NCBI RefSeq assembly: GCF_000972845.2
Contig: NC_040013.1
Span: forward strand, 3,958,642-4,022,641
Length of the DNA stretch: 64,000 bases
Reading direction: 5' to 3'
DNA from: Larimichthys crocea
Taxonomy: Eukaryota > Chordata > Actinopteri > Sciaenidae
Shown: positions 1-12,056 of the stretch, one piece after another
Layout of the letters: each line of letters begins with the position of its first letter
How positions within the stretch are numbered: position 1 is the first letter of the stretch
The notes under the pieces: model-generated
Told to the model about the DNA's origin: nothing
What the model saw: the letters and a program-made list of their open reading frames with translations, nothing else
Databases searched by the model: none
Made by a program: the position numbers and the translations under genes

Positions 1-715
1 CATGACTCATTGTGAACCCTGTTCTCTAGTGTCAGAGTCGATCACCGTCCTGCGTTGAAGCCGCATTTATTTGTTTCTCTTAAAATGTAATTAGCAGATC
101 AGGAATGGGGCCCGGGTTGCACACTTGTACATGAATCAGAATAAAAAGAGGAAAAAGTTGGAATTTAGTTTAATTTAATGCTGACTCACCCACACATGCA
201 CTTTTGGCACTTCTGTTTGTTTGTGCAATTCCAATTGGAGACGCTAAATTCTAATTAAAATAATAATTAGACTAATTAAAAGCTGTTTAAAAATGCATTA
301 CATTACATAAGTCATGTCCTCGCTGCTCCTCTGTATATTCTAAAGTATAAGGTGTTTATCGGTGGAAGTAATTAGCTGCGATTGTAGTGGGTGCTGTGGT
401 GTGGTAATGTTAAAACAGAGCAAATGTACGAGCATATTTCTTTTGCACGTACCAATCTGAGATGACTCTTGAAATCTTCGAGGTAATTGTGCCACGTACA
501 CATGCTGCTCTGTGTTGATTAGTGTATTGTTTCCTAACCAGCATGCCGTGAGTCAGTTATGAAAGGGCTGTGTTAAGCCGTAACGACGAAAGTGCTACGG
601 ATGTGATTTACAATGCTTCATAACCGTAATTAATACAGGCCTTAATGATGTTAAGTGTAGCAAAGCTTCTAACACCCTTTGTATAATTCATGACCCCTGT
701 GTCGTCATTCTTCTT
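1..715. other. Non-coding AT-rich DNA with a TAATTA cluster
   Basis: No gene is visible. Three TAATTA palindromes (252-257, 264-269, 273-278) lie within 27 bp. TAATTA is the core bound by many homeodomain proteins, so a small regulatory element is possible. The flanks are unremarkable. This is inference from motif density only. Confidence 0.35.
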
Positions 716-915
716 CTTCTTTTTCTTTTCCAGTCGACATTCCCTCCAGTGATCATGTTTCCTGTGCTGGGAAAGTTGCTGTTGCCACAGAGATGGAGCA
801 GAAAAACATCTTTCTTTGGAAGCAGCCGAGAAACAGATGAATGTTAAAGACCAACCACCCGACCCAGGCGACTTCTTATGTTTAAGGCTTTTCATCTTTC
901 TGTGTTTCCACACAT
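716..915 (+). other. Splice-acceptor-like site and possible exon
   Basis: A long pyrimidine run (about 707-730) ends in CAG at 731-733, which is a good match to a vertebrate 3' splice site. Reading on from it, a frame stays open for about 34 codons before a TAA near 845. No protein family is recognisable and no matching donor or poly(A) signal stands out. It could be an exon of a non-coding transcript or a chance match; chance is more likely. Confidence 0.15.
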
Positions 916-1848
916 TTCTCATCCTGCCTTTTATTTTTTTTATTCAAATTGAAAATTGCAGTTCTTAGAATTCTGCATGTTTCCCACTTTGTCTTCGAGG
1001 TACGAGCAGCAACATGTGCTCGAGGGCATAAATACCCAAACAGATGTTGAATTAGGGAAGATTTTGAGCAAATGGCCCGTTAATTCACAAGCTTAGAAAA
1101 CCACAGTGATAATCATGAACCAGTTTGTTCATCTCCAAAGCCTACAGTAAATGCTAATCTGGGCCTGAACTCAAAGAAACATTTTTTAAAAAAGTGATCT
1201 CATCGTGCCAATGATGGCTGTAATATTTTTCTAAAAGTCCCCTTGAGTTCTGCCAGTAGTGGTGCCTGTGCTCTAAAAATGTCAGTCACACTGAAAGAGG
1301 TTAACCCCGGCCCTATACACGAGCTGATGGAATATTACACAAATAGACGGACTGTATCTGATCCCAGCTCAGCATGCTGTAAGACCATCCCATTCCAATC
1401 TTGCCTCTCTCTGTCACCTCATTAAAAATACAAAGAGGGTAAAGAAGGGCCAGTCCTGAGCAATCTCCGTTAAAGCTTGCCAGTGAATGCAGCGGCGTTA
1501 ATGTCATTTAATGCTGTTTCATCTGAAAAGCCACATTAGAGTCAGATTTAGTAATCTGGGTTTGCCCATGCTCGTCTGTATGATGTCATTATGCTAAACT
1601 GACCTTTACTGCCAGATTAGGAGGGGTGGAGGGAATAGAAGGAGGCTTTGGGAAGGGAATTAACAAGAAATGAAAAATGGTGTATTTGGCATGTGGGTGA
1701 TGAAGTATTCAGCGGCGTTTTCAACCTAAGTGCCATCGACTACAAATCAGAATGAGAGTGACAAAATGCCTCTTTGTGGTTTGATCAGCTCATACCCATG
1801 TCTTTAAATTAATGTCGAGCTCTTTTAAGGAATTCCTGGTTTCAAAGC
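916..1848. other. Non-coding DNA, no clear gene
   Basis: Only short frames on both strands. Around 1500-1620 the sequence is repeat-free with mixed composition and several TTAG/TAAT cores, which could be regulatory. Otherwise I see nothing in this stretch. Confidence 0.3.
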
Positions 1849-1906
1849 TTTTTTTTTTTTTTTTTTTTTTTTTTACACCTTAAGCCTCAGCACAAAAAAA
1901 AAAAAA
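1849..1906. repeat. Poly(T) run followed by poly(A) run
   Basis: A 26-base T run (1849-1874) is followed after 19 bases by a 13-base A run (1894-1906). They could in principle pair as a T/A hairpin. No retroposed sequence is recognisable on either side, so this is annotated only as homopolymer sequence. Confidence 0.85.
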
Positions 1907-2080
1907 TCTAATATACACAGCATAAAACCACCGGGTTGTTCTGAATCCACTGTGCTTTTTAAGTTCATTTGTTCCACTAAAAGCTTTTCAGATTCTTTTC
2001 AGTCTCCCCGCACACCCCCTGCAGAACCATTCCTGTTCTCTTTTACATTTGGACAACATCTATCAATATGAGCCGACTGA

Positions 2081-2106
2081 GCTGCTGCTGCTGCTGCTGC
2101 TGCTGC
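2081..2106. repeat. (GCT)n / (CAG)n trinucleotide repeat
   Basis: Eight uninterrupted GCT units plus two bases. No supported open gene surrounds it, so it is not treated as a polyglutamine or polyleucine tract. Confidence 0.9.
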
Positions 2107-2498
2107 ACATACTGTACCGAGACGACGAGGTGCAGCACACTCAGCAATCCCTCACCTTCCAAACTCGTGGAACAGAATAAAGCTCTCAGTTCGCAGTTCC
2201 CTTTTAAATTTTTACACTAAATCTCAACAGGCAGACACAAAGGTGGCAAGAGTGAGCAGAAGGGTTCTGCCAGAGGATTAATAAACCCAGAGTTAATCTT
2301 ATAAAGTTGTGCTCATATTGATCATCACCCCTATCTTCGATATTCAGGGAAGTTAGAGGTCTCGGCTTGAGAAGATGGATAGAGCTATCGACGGCGTTCA
2401 CAGCTTCGCCCCTTCTATCCATCACGACCAATTTCAAACTGGACCGCACACATCCCGGGCCACTTCACACTTGTTAGGGGAGCGAAAGGAGAGATTTG

Positions 2499-2522
2499 CA
2501 CACACACACACACACACACACA
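2499..2522. repeat. (CA)n microsatellite
   Basis: An uninterrupted CA dinucleotide tract of about 12 units, followed by a few imperfect copies. Confidence 0.9.
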
Positions 2523-4654
2523 TAAACACATAGAGAGTGAAGGGGAGGCAACATAACGTGAAAATACTTTACTGCAACACTATTCAGCTTTGGTATTGGA
2601 TTACTGGGTGGTAAACTTACTGCCTGCCCAGTTGGCAGTGTCAAAAGTTTTTCCCCTTACACACCTCTTCTTGCCCCTGCTCTCCACTGGAACTGGCTCG
2701 CTTCTCATCTGTCCAGACTCTTTCCTCTGGACTGTTAATGTTATCAATGCTGCTAGCAGGATTTTCCATGGTTATTTTTGAATAATAAACGTGTTAACTT
2801 GAGACAGCCTCAAGATTCTCTCTGACCTTTTCACTTATTTGTTCCTTTACTTTGCATTTATGTTCTTTTAAATTTGAATATAAGTCGATCATCTCCTGCT
2901 TGACCTCTGACATTACATGGATGGATGGATGGATCCACTTGAAGGTGATGAAGGGTGGTGACAACCTGTTGTACAGTATGTGTAGTCCACAGACAAACGG
3001 CACTAGGTGGGCCAGCCCATCTGGCATTTGCTCTGTTATTGGCACAAAGGAGATTTTTCCCTTTGCTCCTCTCCACCCGGTGGTTTAAGACAGGAGACTT
3101 CACTCTGATGGAAGTGTCTGTTGGGCAAAAGGGGAAGAAATATTGTGTTCTAGCCGAGCTTTGACACATCAACACCAGCATCACTCAAACAGCCCTGAGG
3201 TATTGGAGCCGAGGTAAATTGAAGAGAGGGGAGTGTTGAATGTAGGTTACCTGTACTGTACGAACACTTACACATCAAACAATCCGTAAGAGTAAACTCT
3301 TTGGTCGCAAAATAAATGTCAAGCAATTGACTTGCACTGAAACTGACGGCCTGTCAGTTTATTAACTAAACTATGTATTACAGTCACCTGATCGGGCGTT
3401 TAAGAATGTCGGCTATACAAGATGCATGATTTCATAACCCGTGCATACACCCGACACACACTCAAGCACTTCTTTACCTACAGGCACTAAATGCATCTCT
3501 TGTCAGGTCTAGTTCCTCCTCCGCTGACATGATAAGCGCTTTCTGCACAGGGGGCAGATTCATCTTACACTTCCTTATCATGTCATTATCACAATGTCAT
3601 GTCATTATCATAATTATTATCATGTTATGCTCTTCCAGGGAGAAAGTAATTGATGGGTCAGCTAAACTCCTCTCTGAGGAGAAGGCTTCCCCTTGTTAGT
3701 GATCCCAGAGAAATTGCCCAGTGAGCATGTTTGCAGGCACGTGTGTGTGACTGAGGTGTGACTGTCGACGCTAAACTGAGACCACCAGATGGTGAAGGGA
3801 GTGATGGGGAGTCGGCGAGGGGAGGGGTGCACCTATGATTGGAGAGGGAAAGTGCAAAAGCTTCAGACGAGACGGCGAAACAGAGCAATTTCCCGCCGTC
3901 ACTAGAAGAGGCAGCTCCTGTGAAAACATAAGCGATCCGAGCAAGTTTGTCTCCTTTTCCTTTCTCCCCCCGTGGGAGACTCTGCTGAAATGAGTGCACG
4001 GTTCCTCCAGCGCTGGTAAATGGAGCGCCTCCATCCTCCAGCAGAGCAACCATGCCCCTCTATAACGGCCAATCTCCTCTTCAATTGGGCCTGTCTGGCC
4101 TGAAGCTGGACCAAGATTCAGAAGCAATTTGTTTGAGTTTTGAGTTTATCAATGTGCGTGTCTGTTGGAATGACACATTTCTGTGTTAATGCATCCGAAA
4201 GTGTCAAAAAAAAAAACACGAGCGTTGAACCACGAAGACAGGCAGGTAGAAGATGCATCGGATTCTTAAAGCTTTGTTACTACACAACGCGACGCTGTTT
4301 GAGTCGCAGTTTATTCTGTCACGCTAAGCCTGGATGTTTTCTGTCATTCTGTCTTGTGTGTCTAAACAAACAGTAAATGCGCTGTGAGGAAAAAAAAACA
4401 ACATTTCTCTCTCACCTCTTGTCAGAGACGTGCTCTCTGAAGCCAACAGTACTGTCTCAGCAAAGATCAGAGAGTGACAGAGACAATGACAGCAGAGGGA
4501 GTGACAGTTATGGGGCCGGGAACACTCCCATGCTCGGTGCTCGTGCACCATTCCATCATTAGCCAATGAAGCCCTCATAAAAGTGAGTTATGTGCCACGA
4601 GAGGGGAGGTTCCATATGGCACAAGTGATCCAGAAAAGCAACGTGTCGCAAAAG
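2523..4654. other. Non-coding DNA with minor simple repeats
   Basis: No gene is supported; frames on both strands overlap one another and look like chance. It holds a short (ATGG)n tract at 2917-2934 and a local direct repeat of a TCATGTCATTATCA unit around 3579-3610. Nothing else stands out. Confidence 0.4.
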
Positions 4655-4830
4655 ACCCCTAGAGCCCAACAAGTCAGCTTTTACAGGGGCCTCCCTCCCC
4701 GTCATTAATTGATTTTAATAACAGGCTGCGAGGGGGCAGAATGCTCTCATTCATTGGGCTGATGGGGCTTTTCCCAGGTCCCTCAGCGAACACTGCAGCA
4801 CTTAGAGCTGTTTGTTTGGATTGCCTCTAG
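4655..4830. promoter_or_regulatory. Candidate conserved regulatory block
   Basis: A repeat-poor island with an ATTAATTGATTTTAATAA-type AT core (about 4703-4721) flanked by mixed-composition sequence, in contrast to the simple-sequence DNA around it. This texture is typical of vertebrate developmental enhancers. Conservation is not tested; the call is inference. Confidence 0.25.
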
Positions 4831-7199
4831 TGTGTGTGGCTCTCAGACCCGGCTCGGTTACTCAGTCAGACACATACTCAATGTCCCAGCCGTTCACCCG
4901 CTTGCTCACTCAAACATTTGTTCATTTACCAGCTCAATAATTTCTTCACTCAATCACTGGCCTAGTCATTTATACACTCATTTATTCATTCCTCCTCGCG
5001 CGCGCCCACCGAGGGCCATCGTGCTTTAAAGCGAAGGTTCACGGGAACGTCATCAGTGTCTCATAACAGGTCATGTAACCTCGGAGTCGGATAACTACTC
5101 AACCACATGTGTGGTGACATATTTCTATGAAGAAATAAGAAGGAATGAATACATGAACAACGCTCGTAGGTACCTCTCAAACTAAGTCTCCACATTGCCT
5201 TAGACTTTCTTTTTCCAGGGAAGTGGGTTGAAAAATCCCCCATTTTGCATATTTTGACTGGTTACTTTGATTTTTCAGGAGTTTGACTGAAGCTGGGGGG
5301 GTGGGCTGTACGCCGGATGACGGGGAGGGGATTGGGAGGGAGCTAGGCCTGTCATAACGGCATAATACACCCATTACTCCTGTGCAGCAGAATTACCACT
5401 GATGGAAATGGGATTTTGGAAGATATATGGAATGTAATTATTATATACATATATGCATAGCCTTTTTTTTATTCTGAAAAGGAGCTTTTGGAGTGATATT
5501 TTCAGGTGCGTACGCACAGCTGTCTTAGTGTGTTTATTTCTGCGTGTGCATTGAGTGACTGCACGAGTGCATTACAATATTTTGACGTGTTTTGTTTGCT
5601 GGATTTTCTATTTAAAAGGCAGCTAGTGTTTTCCTGCTCTAATATTCCTGTAACCAGCCTCTGCACCTCTGCAGCATCCCTCCTGTGGGGTTGACCCTGT
5701 GCTGAACATCTCTCTGAATGCTAAGGTCTGACACTCCTAAACAGGCAAAGGGGGTCATGCTGACTCATTCCAGCAGTGAAGCTGTCTGAAGAGTTATCAG
5801 CCTCTAGAATACCAATTTTTCAAGCTCCCTCCATCAAATAACACACACAGAGAAACCAAATTCACCTGCAGTGAGTAACGCCGAGATAAGAAATAGAGAA
5901 TATTTGCTATCATGCGCTCACTATCCATGCGAGCGGAGGGGGTGTATCACTTTTCAGTTGCATACAAATGCCATACAGTGCTTATGCCATAATGTCTCAT
6001 ATTGACTTTCTGTATTATTATTATAAAAGCGTGCAGCTGAAGCATGCAGCACGACAGGAGAAATGAGGCAGTATGTATGGTTTTCAGTGTGGTGTACCTT
6101 AGGCGAGGGGCCTCTGCAGGAGGTTTTCTTTGGAAAGCACCTGGGTGTGAAAATAGGGCCTCCCAGTCTGGCCTGAGAGGCTGTGTAAACAGAGGTTCCA
6201 GCCGGGCCAGACCTGCACTGGACTGGACCTCTCCAAACAGAAACCATGAGTCAGCCTCAGGAACCCATCCACGTTCCTCCTTCAGGGATAATCAGCCAAA
6301 TGCAGCCTGGAAAATGTACACGCTATAGGGGTGATGGAGGCTGTATAGAAACATGCAGTCTTGTGCTTAAAGGCGTTTTGTAGAGGCCGTTGTAGAAATT
6401 TAGGGAAGTGTTCTGATTTTAGATCGCCAAAAGCGTCAGCCTCTCACGTTTTATTTTCCTTTACGATGAAACAATCCTCTAAACCACCAAATACTTTTAG
6501 TCTCAAATCATGCAAGACTTCCGTGCATGATCTCACAAATTGAGTCATCTGAACAGAAAGGTCAAACTCTCCAAATAAAAATAGGAATCCTGCATGAGGT
6601 GCTGAGGAGGACTCTCTGTAGCCATCTTCATGTCAGTGTCTGCTCGAGTTGAAGACGTTATTAAGGCATTTGGGGCGTCTGAGCTCTGCTCTGAGAGGGG
6701 AGACTTTCCCCTCATCTCCGGTCTGCGTGAGTGGAGAGGCAGGGGCCTCACTCTCCACTAAGGAATATTTATCTTTCCAGCTGGTTAGATGGATTAAATG
6801 ACCATCCCGCAGAGAAGGGAGAGGGAAAGAAGGAGAGAGTTTGAGAGAGAGAGAGGTGAGGGGATGGAGAGAGTTTTGGAGAGGAAATGTGCCACAAAGA
6901 GTAAGAGAGCTGTTGAGGAGTGGAAAGATGCTTACCGTCTTACACTTAGAAAGAAAAGAAAACAATAAGAATGACTTAGCAAGTCGCATTTACCCCCGGC
7001 TGTGTGTGACAAATACGACTGTGACTTTTTCTTCTCTCGGTGGTGGTGGGGGGGGTGCGAGACGTGCAAAAACACACTCGCGCCCGCGCACACATGCAAT
7101 TACGAAGGCGCACGCACGCGCGATGACATACAAACACACGGAGCTAATTAACTTCCTGACACATTCACAGAAAATTCATTTCAAAGACAGAACGCATAT
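4831..7199. other. Non-coding DNA, no gene seen
   Basis: Only short unsupported frames. A GA-rich stretch lies at about 6825-6870 and a G-rich patch (GGTGGTGGTGGGGGGGG) near 7039-7055. No transposon ends were noticed. Confidence 0.4.
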
Positions 7200-7460
7200 G
7201 TTCATGCAAATGTGATGAGAGAGCGTTAAATGCTCAAATATCTGCGGCAAATGGAAAATATTTCTCAATTACACACACCCCTCCTTTTGTCAATTTGATC
7301 TGACTTTGAATTTTTCTACATTTCACACTATGAGAGCACCTGCTGCCCCTGCAAGCACTCCTTGATGAGGTCAAGGCAAAGTCATACTCATTAATATTAA
7401 TTGATCATAATATCCAGGATTGCTGTATCTGAAATGGGTTGTGATCATATTTTTTTAAAT
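7200..7460. promoter_or_regulatory. Candidate regulatory block with one octamer
   Basis: Repeat-poor sequence with a perfect ATGCAAAT octamer at 7204-7211 and ATTAATATTAATTGATCATAA-like AT cores around 7391-7410. Octamers are bound by POU-family proteins in vertebrates. Function is inferred from motifs only. Confidence 0.25.
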
Positions 7461-7993
7461 GCACAAACAAAGCATCACAACTGCCCCTCCGATGTCACGA
7501 CATACGCATAGTTTTATATATTAAAAAGGTACAAAAGTCTCATTACCTTTCATTTAGTGCACTGGGCATTACATATAATCAGCCCACATGGTTTAGGCAC
7601 ATAAACCGCAAATAAAGCAGTGTAATAACATCAAAGACCTGCCCTGTGAAATGTGATGCCGGGGTATTCAGACAGGAATGTTGAATGGGTGGCAGCTCTG
7701 TGTGTGTGATTGTGGTTATGCAAAGTGCAATCTAAGTGCAGAGCTGAAGTCATGGAAATTTCCCTCTATAAAAGCGAAGCATGACAATGGATTTGGAGCA
7801 TCAAGGCCTGCAGGATTATGGGGGATCACATAAATCCCCCTGCACCATAATTTTAGCAAACCACATCAAGCTCCATGTTAAGGGTTAATAATCCAGTTCC
7901 CCACCTCTTCCTGCTCCACTTGCACCCAACCTCAAAGTCCCTAACGTTAACATGTGTATCCAGATGTACTGTACGGAAAACGAAGACATGCAT
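7461..7993. other. Non-coding DNA, nothing notable
   Basis: No supported gene, no repeat beyond short AT stretches, no transposon ends seen. Confidence 0.35.
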
Positions 7994-8015
7994 ACACACA
8001 CACACACACACACAC
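7994..8015. repeat. (AC)n microsatellite
   Basis: Eleven uninterrupted AC units; imperfect CA-rich sequence continues to about 8090. Confidence 0.9.
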
Positions 8016-8387
8016 TGTACTCAAACACACACATAAACAGGCGCACAAGTTTACCGCCTACAAACATGCTATCACACACAGACACAGTCTGACTGTGTTC
8101 TCAGGTCTGTCATGTCTCTGACATCATGGTGGTGTTATAGCTGTTGGCAGGGTGTCATGGAGCATGCAACCAGAGGAACTGCCCCCCACCTCAACTGCCA
8201 ACCACCTTTTAAATTCCCCCCGCACAGCCCCACCCGGGCTCCCGCTCCCAGCACTGCATCATCTGGAGCTCTGAGGTGTAAGAGCAGGGGGATCTTGTCG
8301 TAGGAGCCTGAAATCGATCGATGCGCTACAACAAGCTCAGCTTCTCTCCACCTCTTTTCCCCTCCCCACCCAACACTTCAGTTAGCT

Positions 8388-8491
8388 GCGTACGTGTGTG
8401 TGTGCATGTGTGTCTGTTTGACTCTCTCTCTCTCTCTATCTCCCAGTCTGTGTCCACTTTAACATCTGTACTAGCAGTAATCAACAGTTTA

Positions 8492-8528
<37 letters not shown>

Positions 8529-8529
8529 T
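8388..8529. repeat. Compound GT / CT / CA simple-sequence cluster
   Basis: An imperfect GT tract (about 8392-8414) and a CT tract (about 8421-8438) are followed by a CA tract interrupted by TCG (8491-8529). The apparent reading frames here, on both strands, are translations of these repeats. Confidence 0.8.
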
Positions 8530-9750
8530 CTCTTCTAGCTGTTTTGGAGAGAGAAGCATGCCATGAGGAGAGCTCCGGCTCCTTTCCTCTATTAGGCTGC
8601 TGTCGGAGGGAAGGCAGGGATAATATATAAGCCAACAGGATTAGGAGGCAACAAAGCATCAGGCTGAAGAAATCCCCTCCCAGCCTTGGGGTCCGACCGA
8701 GGCCTTCGCTGCTCTTTGGCTGTGCGGAGGCTAACTGAGCCTATCCAATCAGTGCCCCATTCATGCTGTGTGTCTACGGCTGTCACTCCCGTAGACTACC
8801 ATCACCCTCGTCACTCATATTTACGCCTCCTGCTCCAATAATGATCACCGCGTACTGTACATCCTGCAAATAAGAGGTCAAATCCAGTAAAGGCAACCTT
8901 GTTTTCTTCAGTCATGATTATAGCTTTGGGGCCTGTACATGTGGGAATCACTTCTGACGGTCTAACCTGCTTTAACCACGTACAGTGTATCTTGTCCGAC
9001 ATTTGCATTTCAAAGAGGGCGTAAGCACCTACAGCACGAGCTTGATGGCTGCCTAACAGCAGCACGGCTCCCTGTATAAAGTGTTGAGCTGGAAGTAAAT
9101 CCATGTGATTAATCAGGTCTGAAGCTAAAACATAATAATAACCCCCTTTATATTAATGCGCAGCTCATGGCTTGAACAGCTCCGTGGAAAGGCCATTAGT
9201 CACCAGCTCCCTGCAAAGCCACAATTAAGCAGTCGCATATTACTCCCCTCTCCCTCTCCTTCTCCCTTCTGTTTCCAACTTTAATCACAGTGCTGTCTCC
9301 TTCGTTATGTATTCTGTTCCTGGGTGATCGTGTCTTTAGGCGCTGACTTGGACAAGGAAATCATTTTATTTTCCTATTTGTTAAGCTGTGTATTAACACA
9401 GAGGCCATGCTATTCCCGAGCTAAGGTAGAGAGAGAGTTAATGCGCCACTTCCGAGTTCAACACAATCTGCAGGAAAATGGCGAAGCTTTTTTTTGGGGT
9501 GGGGGGAATAGTTTGAAAAATACATCATTCCAGATACAGACATTATTTTAGAACATTTTAGAAGTATATTTTGCACCTCATCACCCGCTGTTCTTTCAAC
9601 TGAGAAAGTGGGTGTATGAAAAGAGGGAACTGACAGATTTTATAATTGTTATAGAAATCTTATTTGAATTCAGGAGCTTACAGATTTTTTTTTTTTTTCT
9701 TGTGAGGGACACTTTAAAAAGCTGTCATGCACACCAACCACAGGCATTTC
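8530..9750. other. Non-coding DNA, no gene seen
   Basis: No coding signal is convincing. The block has mixed composition with short AT-rich islands (for example 9125-9240). A G/T homopolymer patch lies near 9488-9506 and a T run near 9684-9700. Confidence 0.35.
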
Positions 9751-9788
9751 CCTCCTCCTCCTCCTCCTCCTCCTCCTCCTCCTCCTCC
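9751..9788. repeat. (CCT)n trinucleotide repeat
   Basis: About twelve CCT units, followed by a C/T-rich tail to about 9825. In one frame it translates as a serine run, which is not taken as coding. Confidence 0.9.
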
Positions 9789-9849
9789 CCCCTCCCCGTC
9801 CCCTCTCTTCCTAGTTCTCCTTTTTTTTTTTGTGATATCCTCTAATTTT

Positions 9850-10060
9850 GCCCGTGCCTGGGCGAATTTGTCGCGGCGCGTGGGCCCCGTTTGATTTCAT
9901 TAAACAGAATATTTAAGCATAAAAATTGTTTAATCGTCTCATGTCATTAGGAGATGGATTTCATTTTGCATACATTTGCATACTTCCCCCTCAAATTAAA
10001 CCAGGCAAATATGCAAATGACGGAGGGCCCAGGTTATGGCGGAGGTGTTTATTGTCATCA
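9850..10060. promoter_or_regulatory. Candidate enhancer with paired octamers, module A
   Basis: A repeat-free, AT-rich island holding TTTTGCAT (9964-9971), a perfect ATTTGCAT (9974-9981), a GCAAAT half site (10005-10010) and a perfect ATGCAAAT in opposite orientation (10011-10018). TTTAAT and CATTAAAC-type homeodomain cores lie upstream (about 9891-9950). It shares an exact 18-bp block (9965-9982) and a 12-bp block (10008-10019), in the same order, with a second module at 31709-31760. The motifs are seen; POU-factor binding and enhancer activity are inferred. Confidence 0.45.
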
Positions 10061-10269
10061 CTTCAGGCAGCTCCACACTGCAGCGCCTCCGCAGAACAGG
10101 GGTGACAGCAACATCTGGATGCCTGGGGGTTGGGAGGGAGGAAAGGGTGGAGGCAGAAGGTGTAGGTGTGGGGATGAAGGTGTGTAATAGGCTGCTGTTC
10201 ATTTTTGGCATTTTTTTTTTAACACCAGAGCACCACTGAACCACCGCTGCTCCTACTGCAGCATCTAGT

Positions 10270-10800
10270 GCACAAAAACAACCTGAGTATCCATCACATC
10301 ATATTGGCTGCTTTAATTACCGACTTCATCCCCAGTGCTTTGGATGTCGCCGCGCTAAAATGTATAGTGAGCCAATGAAGACATAAAACGCAGCACTGTT
10401 CTTTCAACTGTAGCCTCTGCATGTGTTTTTATCAGCTGTTCTGCTGCTACTGTCCACATGGCTAAGCACTGCTGCTAATGAGGCAGTAATTAGCAACAGC
10501 GTAACGCTTCTTCACCCGTGCTTAAGTCCTCGCTCATTTTTTTTTTTCTCTCCCCCCTCTGCACTGTAATTTTCTCATGCTGCAATTTCAGGCATCACAG
10601 CAGAATTTGTTCCAGCACAATAAAAAGGTTGAACTGCGAAGATGAATAGGGCAGCGCATTAGCACAAATGATTGCAACTTTTGCAAAAATGGGAAAACGC
10701 ATAGGGTCTGGATTTAACCTCATTTTATTTCCAATCACAAGAATGCACTGTGATCTGGATGAGGTTCCACTGTCAGGTTCATAATTAGGTAAACACCCCC
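10270..10800. promoter_or_regulatory. Candidate regulatory block
   Basis: Repeat-poor sequence, apart from a T run near 10538-10550, with mixed motifs and no coding frame of note. The part at about 10570-10770 looks most like a conserved non-coding element: even base mix, TGCAA-type half octamers and ATTAGC cores. Conservation is not tested. Confidence 0.22.
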
Positions 10801-12056
10801 CCCCTACATCTATCACCTTTATAATCTATTCTCACTACGTATCACCACAATGTTGGCATTGACAGCTGAAACTAAAAGGAACATTGTATTCAGTCTGTAA
10901 TGTATGTAAATAAATAAGCACTAAACGACAGCGATGGCGAAAAGAGTGTTTATCGCAAACACAACTCAAATAAACGCGTGAGAATGGAGGAGCAGGCACA
11001 ATCAGCGTGTTTATATATATTATTATTACCCGTGATGATAAACAGCCAGAAAAAATGACTGTACAACAGGATCGAAACCTGTTTGCAAGAGCCACCACAA
11101 GAAAGAGAGGGAGAGGGAAAAGAGGAGAGGAGGGAGAGAGGGAGTGTGTCTCCAAATAGAAATAGACTAAACATACCTCAGCAGGACCTGCCTCTTTATG
11201 TACCCCGGCGGTCTATAAACAAGCTGTGACTGAGAGCTGTTTGTGTGTGTGCATGTGTGTTGGGCAGACAGCATGATACTGTACCAGTCGGTTACAATCA
11301 GAGAAAAGTGACATTGAAGGATCCTGACAAACCATTAGCTTCATATGTTGCTATATGACCAGCATTACCTTGCTGTAACAGGTTAGCCCTCTGCAGACAG
11401 ATGGAGCCCAACAAGAGATGTAGGTGAGAAACCGGGGCCGTGTAGTGACTTTGCAGAGTGGCAGAGGCCTGATGACACTCAGCCCCAGTGGCAGGGACTG
11501 GGGTAATAAATCATGGGCAGTGGCAGTCAGATAAACGGTGCTCCGAAGCTGATTGGGAGGAGAAACTATTGTGACGAGTGTGTGATGGTGAGGAGGCACT
11601 GACGACCTGTGTGAATAAGGGTCAGCACTCCGCAGAGGCAGACCCAAACAGCTCCCTGCGTCTTAATTTACCCTGAAAAGCCATTACAGCCACTCGGCTT
11701 GCTTCTTCCTGACCCTCCCCTCCTCTGTCCTTCTCCTCTCGCTCGCCGAGGAACAGTCATTCTCCAGGACCTCGATGGCCCTCGAGCACAAACTCTGAAA
11801 TGAGCTCTCCTCTCTTGGAAGCAGACGTTGTTACAGACCGAGGAGCCGGCGTCTCACAGAGTGGTGGCCCCTCTGCTGGTCATTCAGGTACATCTAGGCT
11901 AATTCAAGCTGTTCAAAGATGCTATTACATTTGAAGGTTGGAAGAGCTGTTTGCTTGGCTAGAAGGCAGATTGAAATGTTGAACAGTCACGTCTGACATA
12001 AATATGAAATACTGTCACTGAAGCACATGTTTGTTTGTTTGTTTGTAGGTTAACTG
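10801..12056. other. Non-coding DNA, no gene seen
   Basis: Holds a GA-rich stretch at about 11100-11145 and a (GTTT)4 tract at 12030-12046 just before the transposon. No supported gene. Confidence 0.35.

Noticed and set aside
2081..2106. (CAG)n as a polyglutamine-coding tract
   Set aside because: No supported coding frame surrounds it.
3658..4127. Overlapping minus-strand open frames of 70 to 131 residues
   Set aside because: Three frames overlap on the same strand, none resembles a known protein, and no supporting splice sites stand out.
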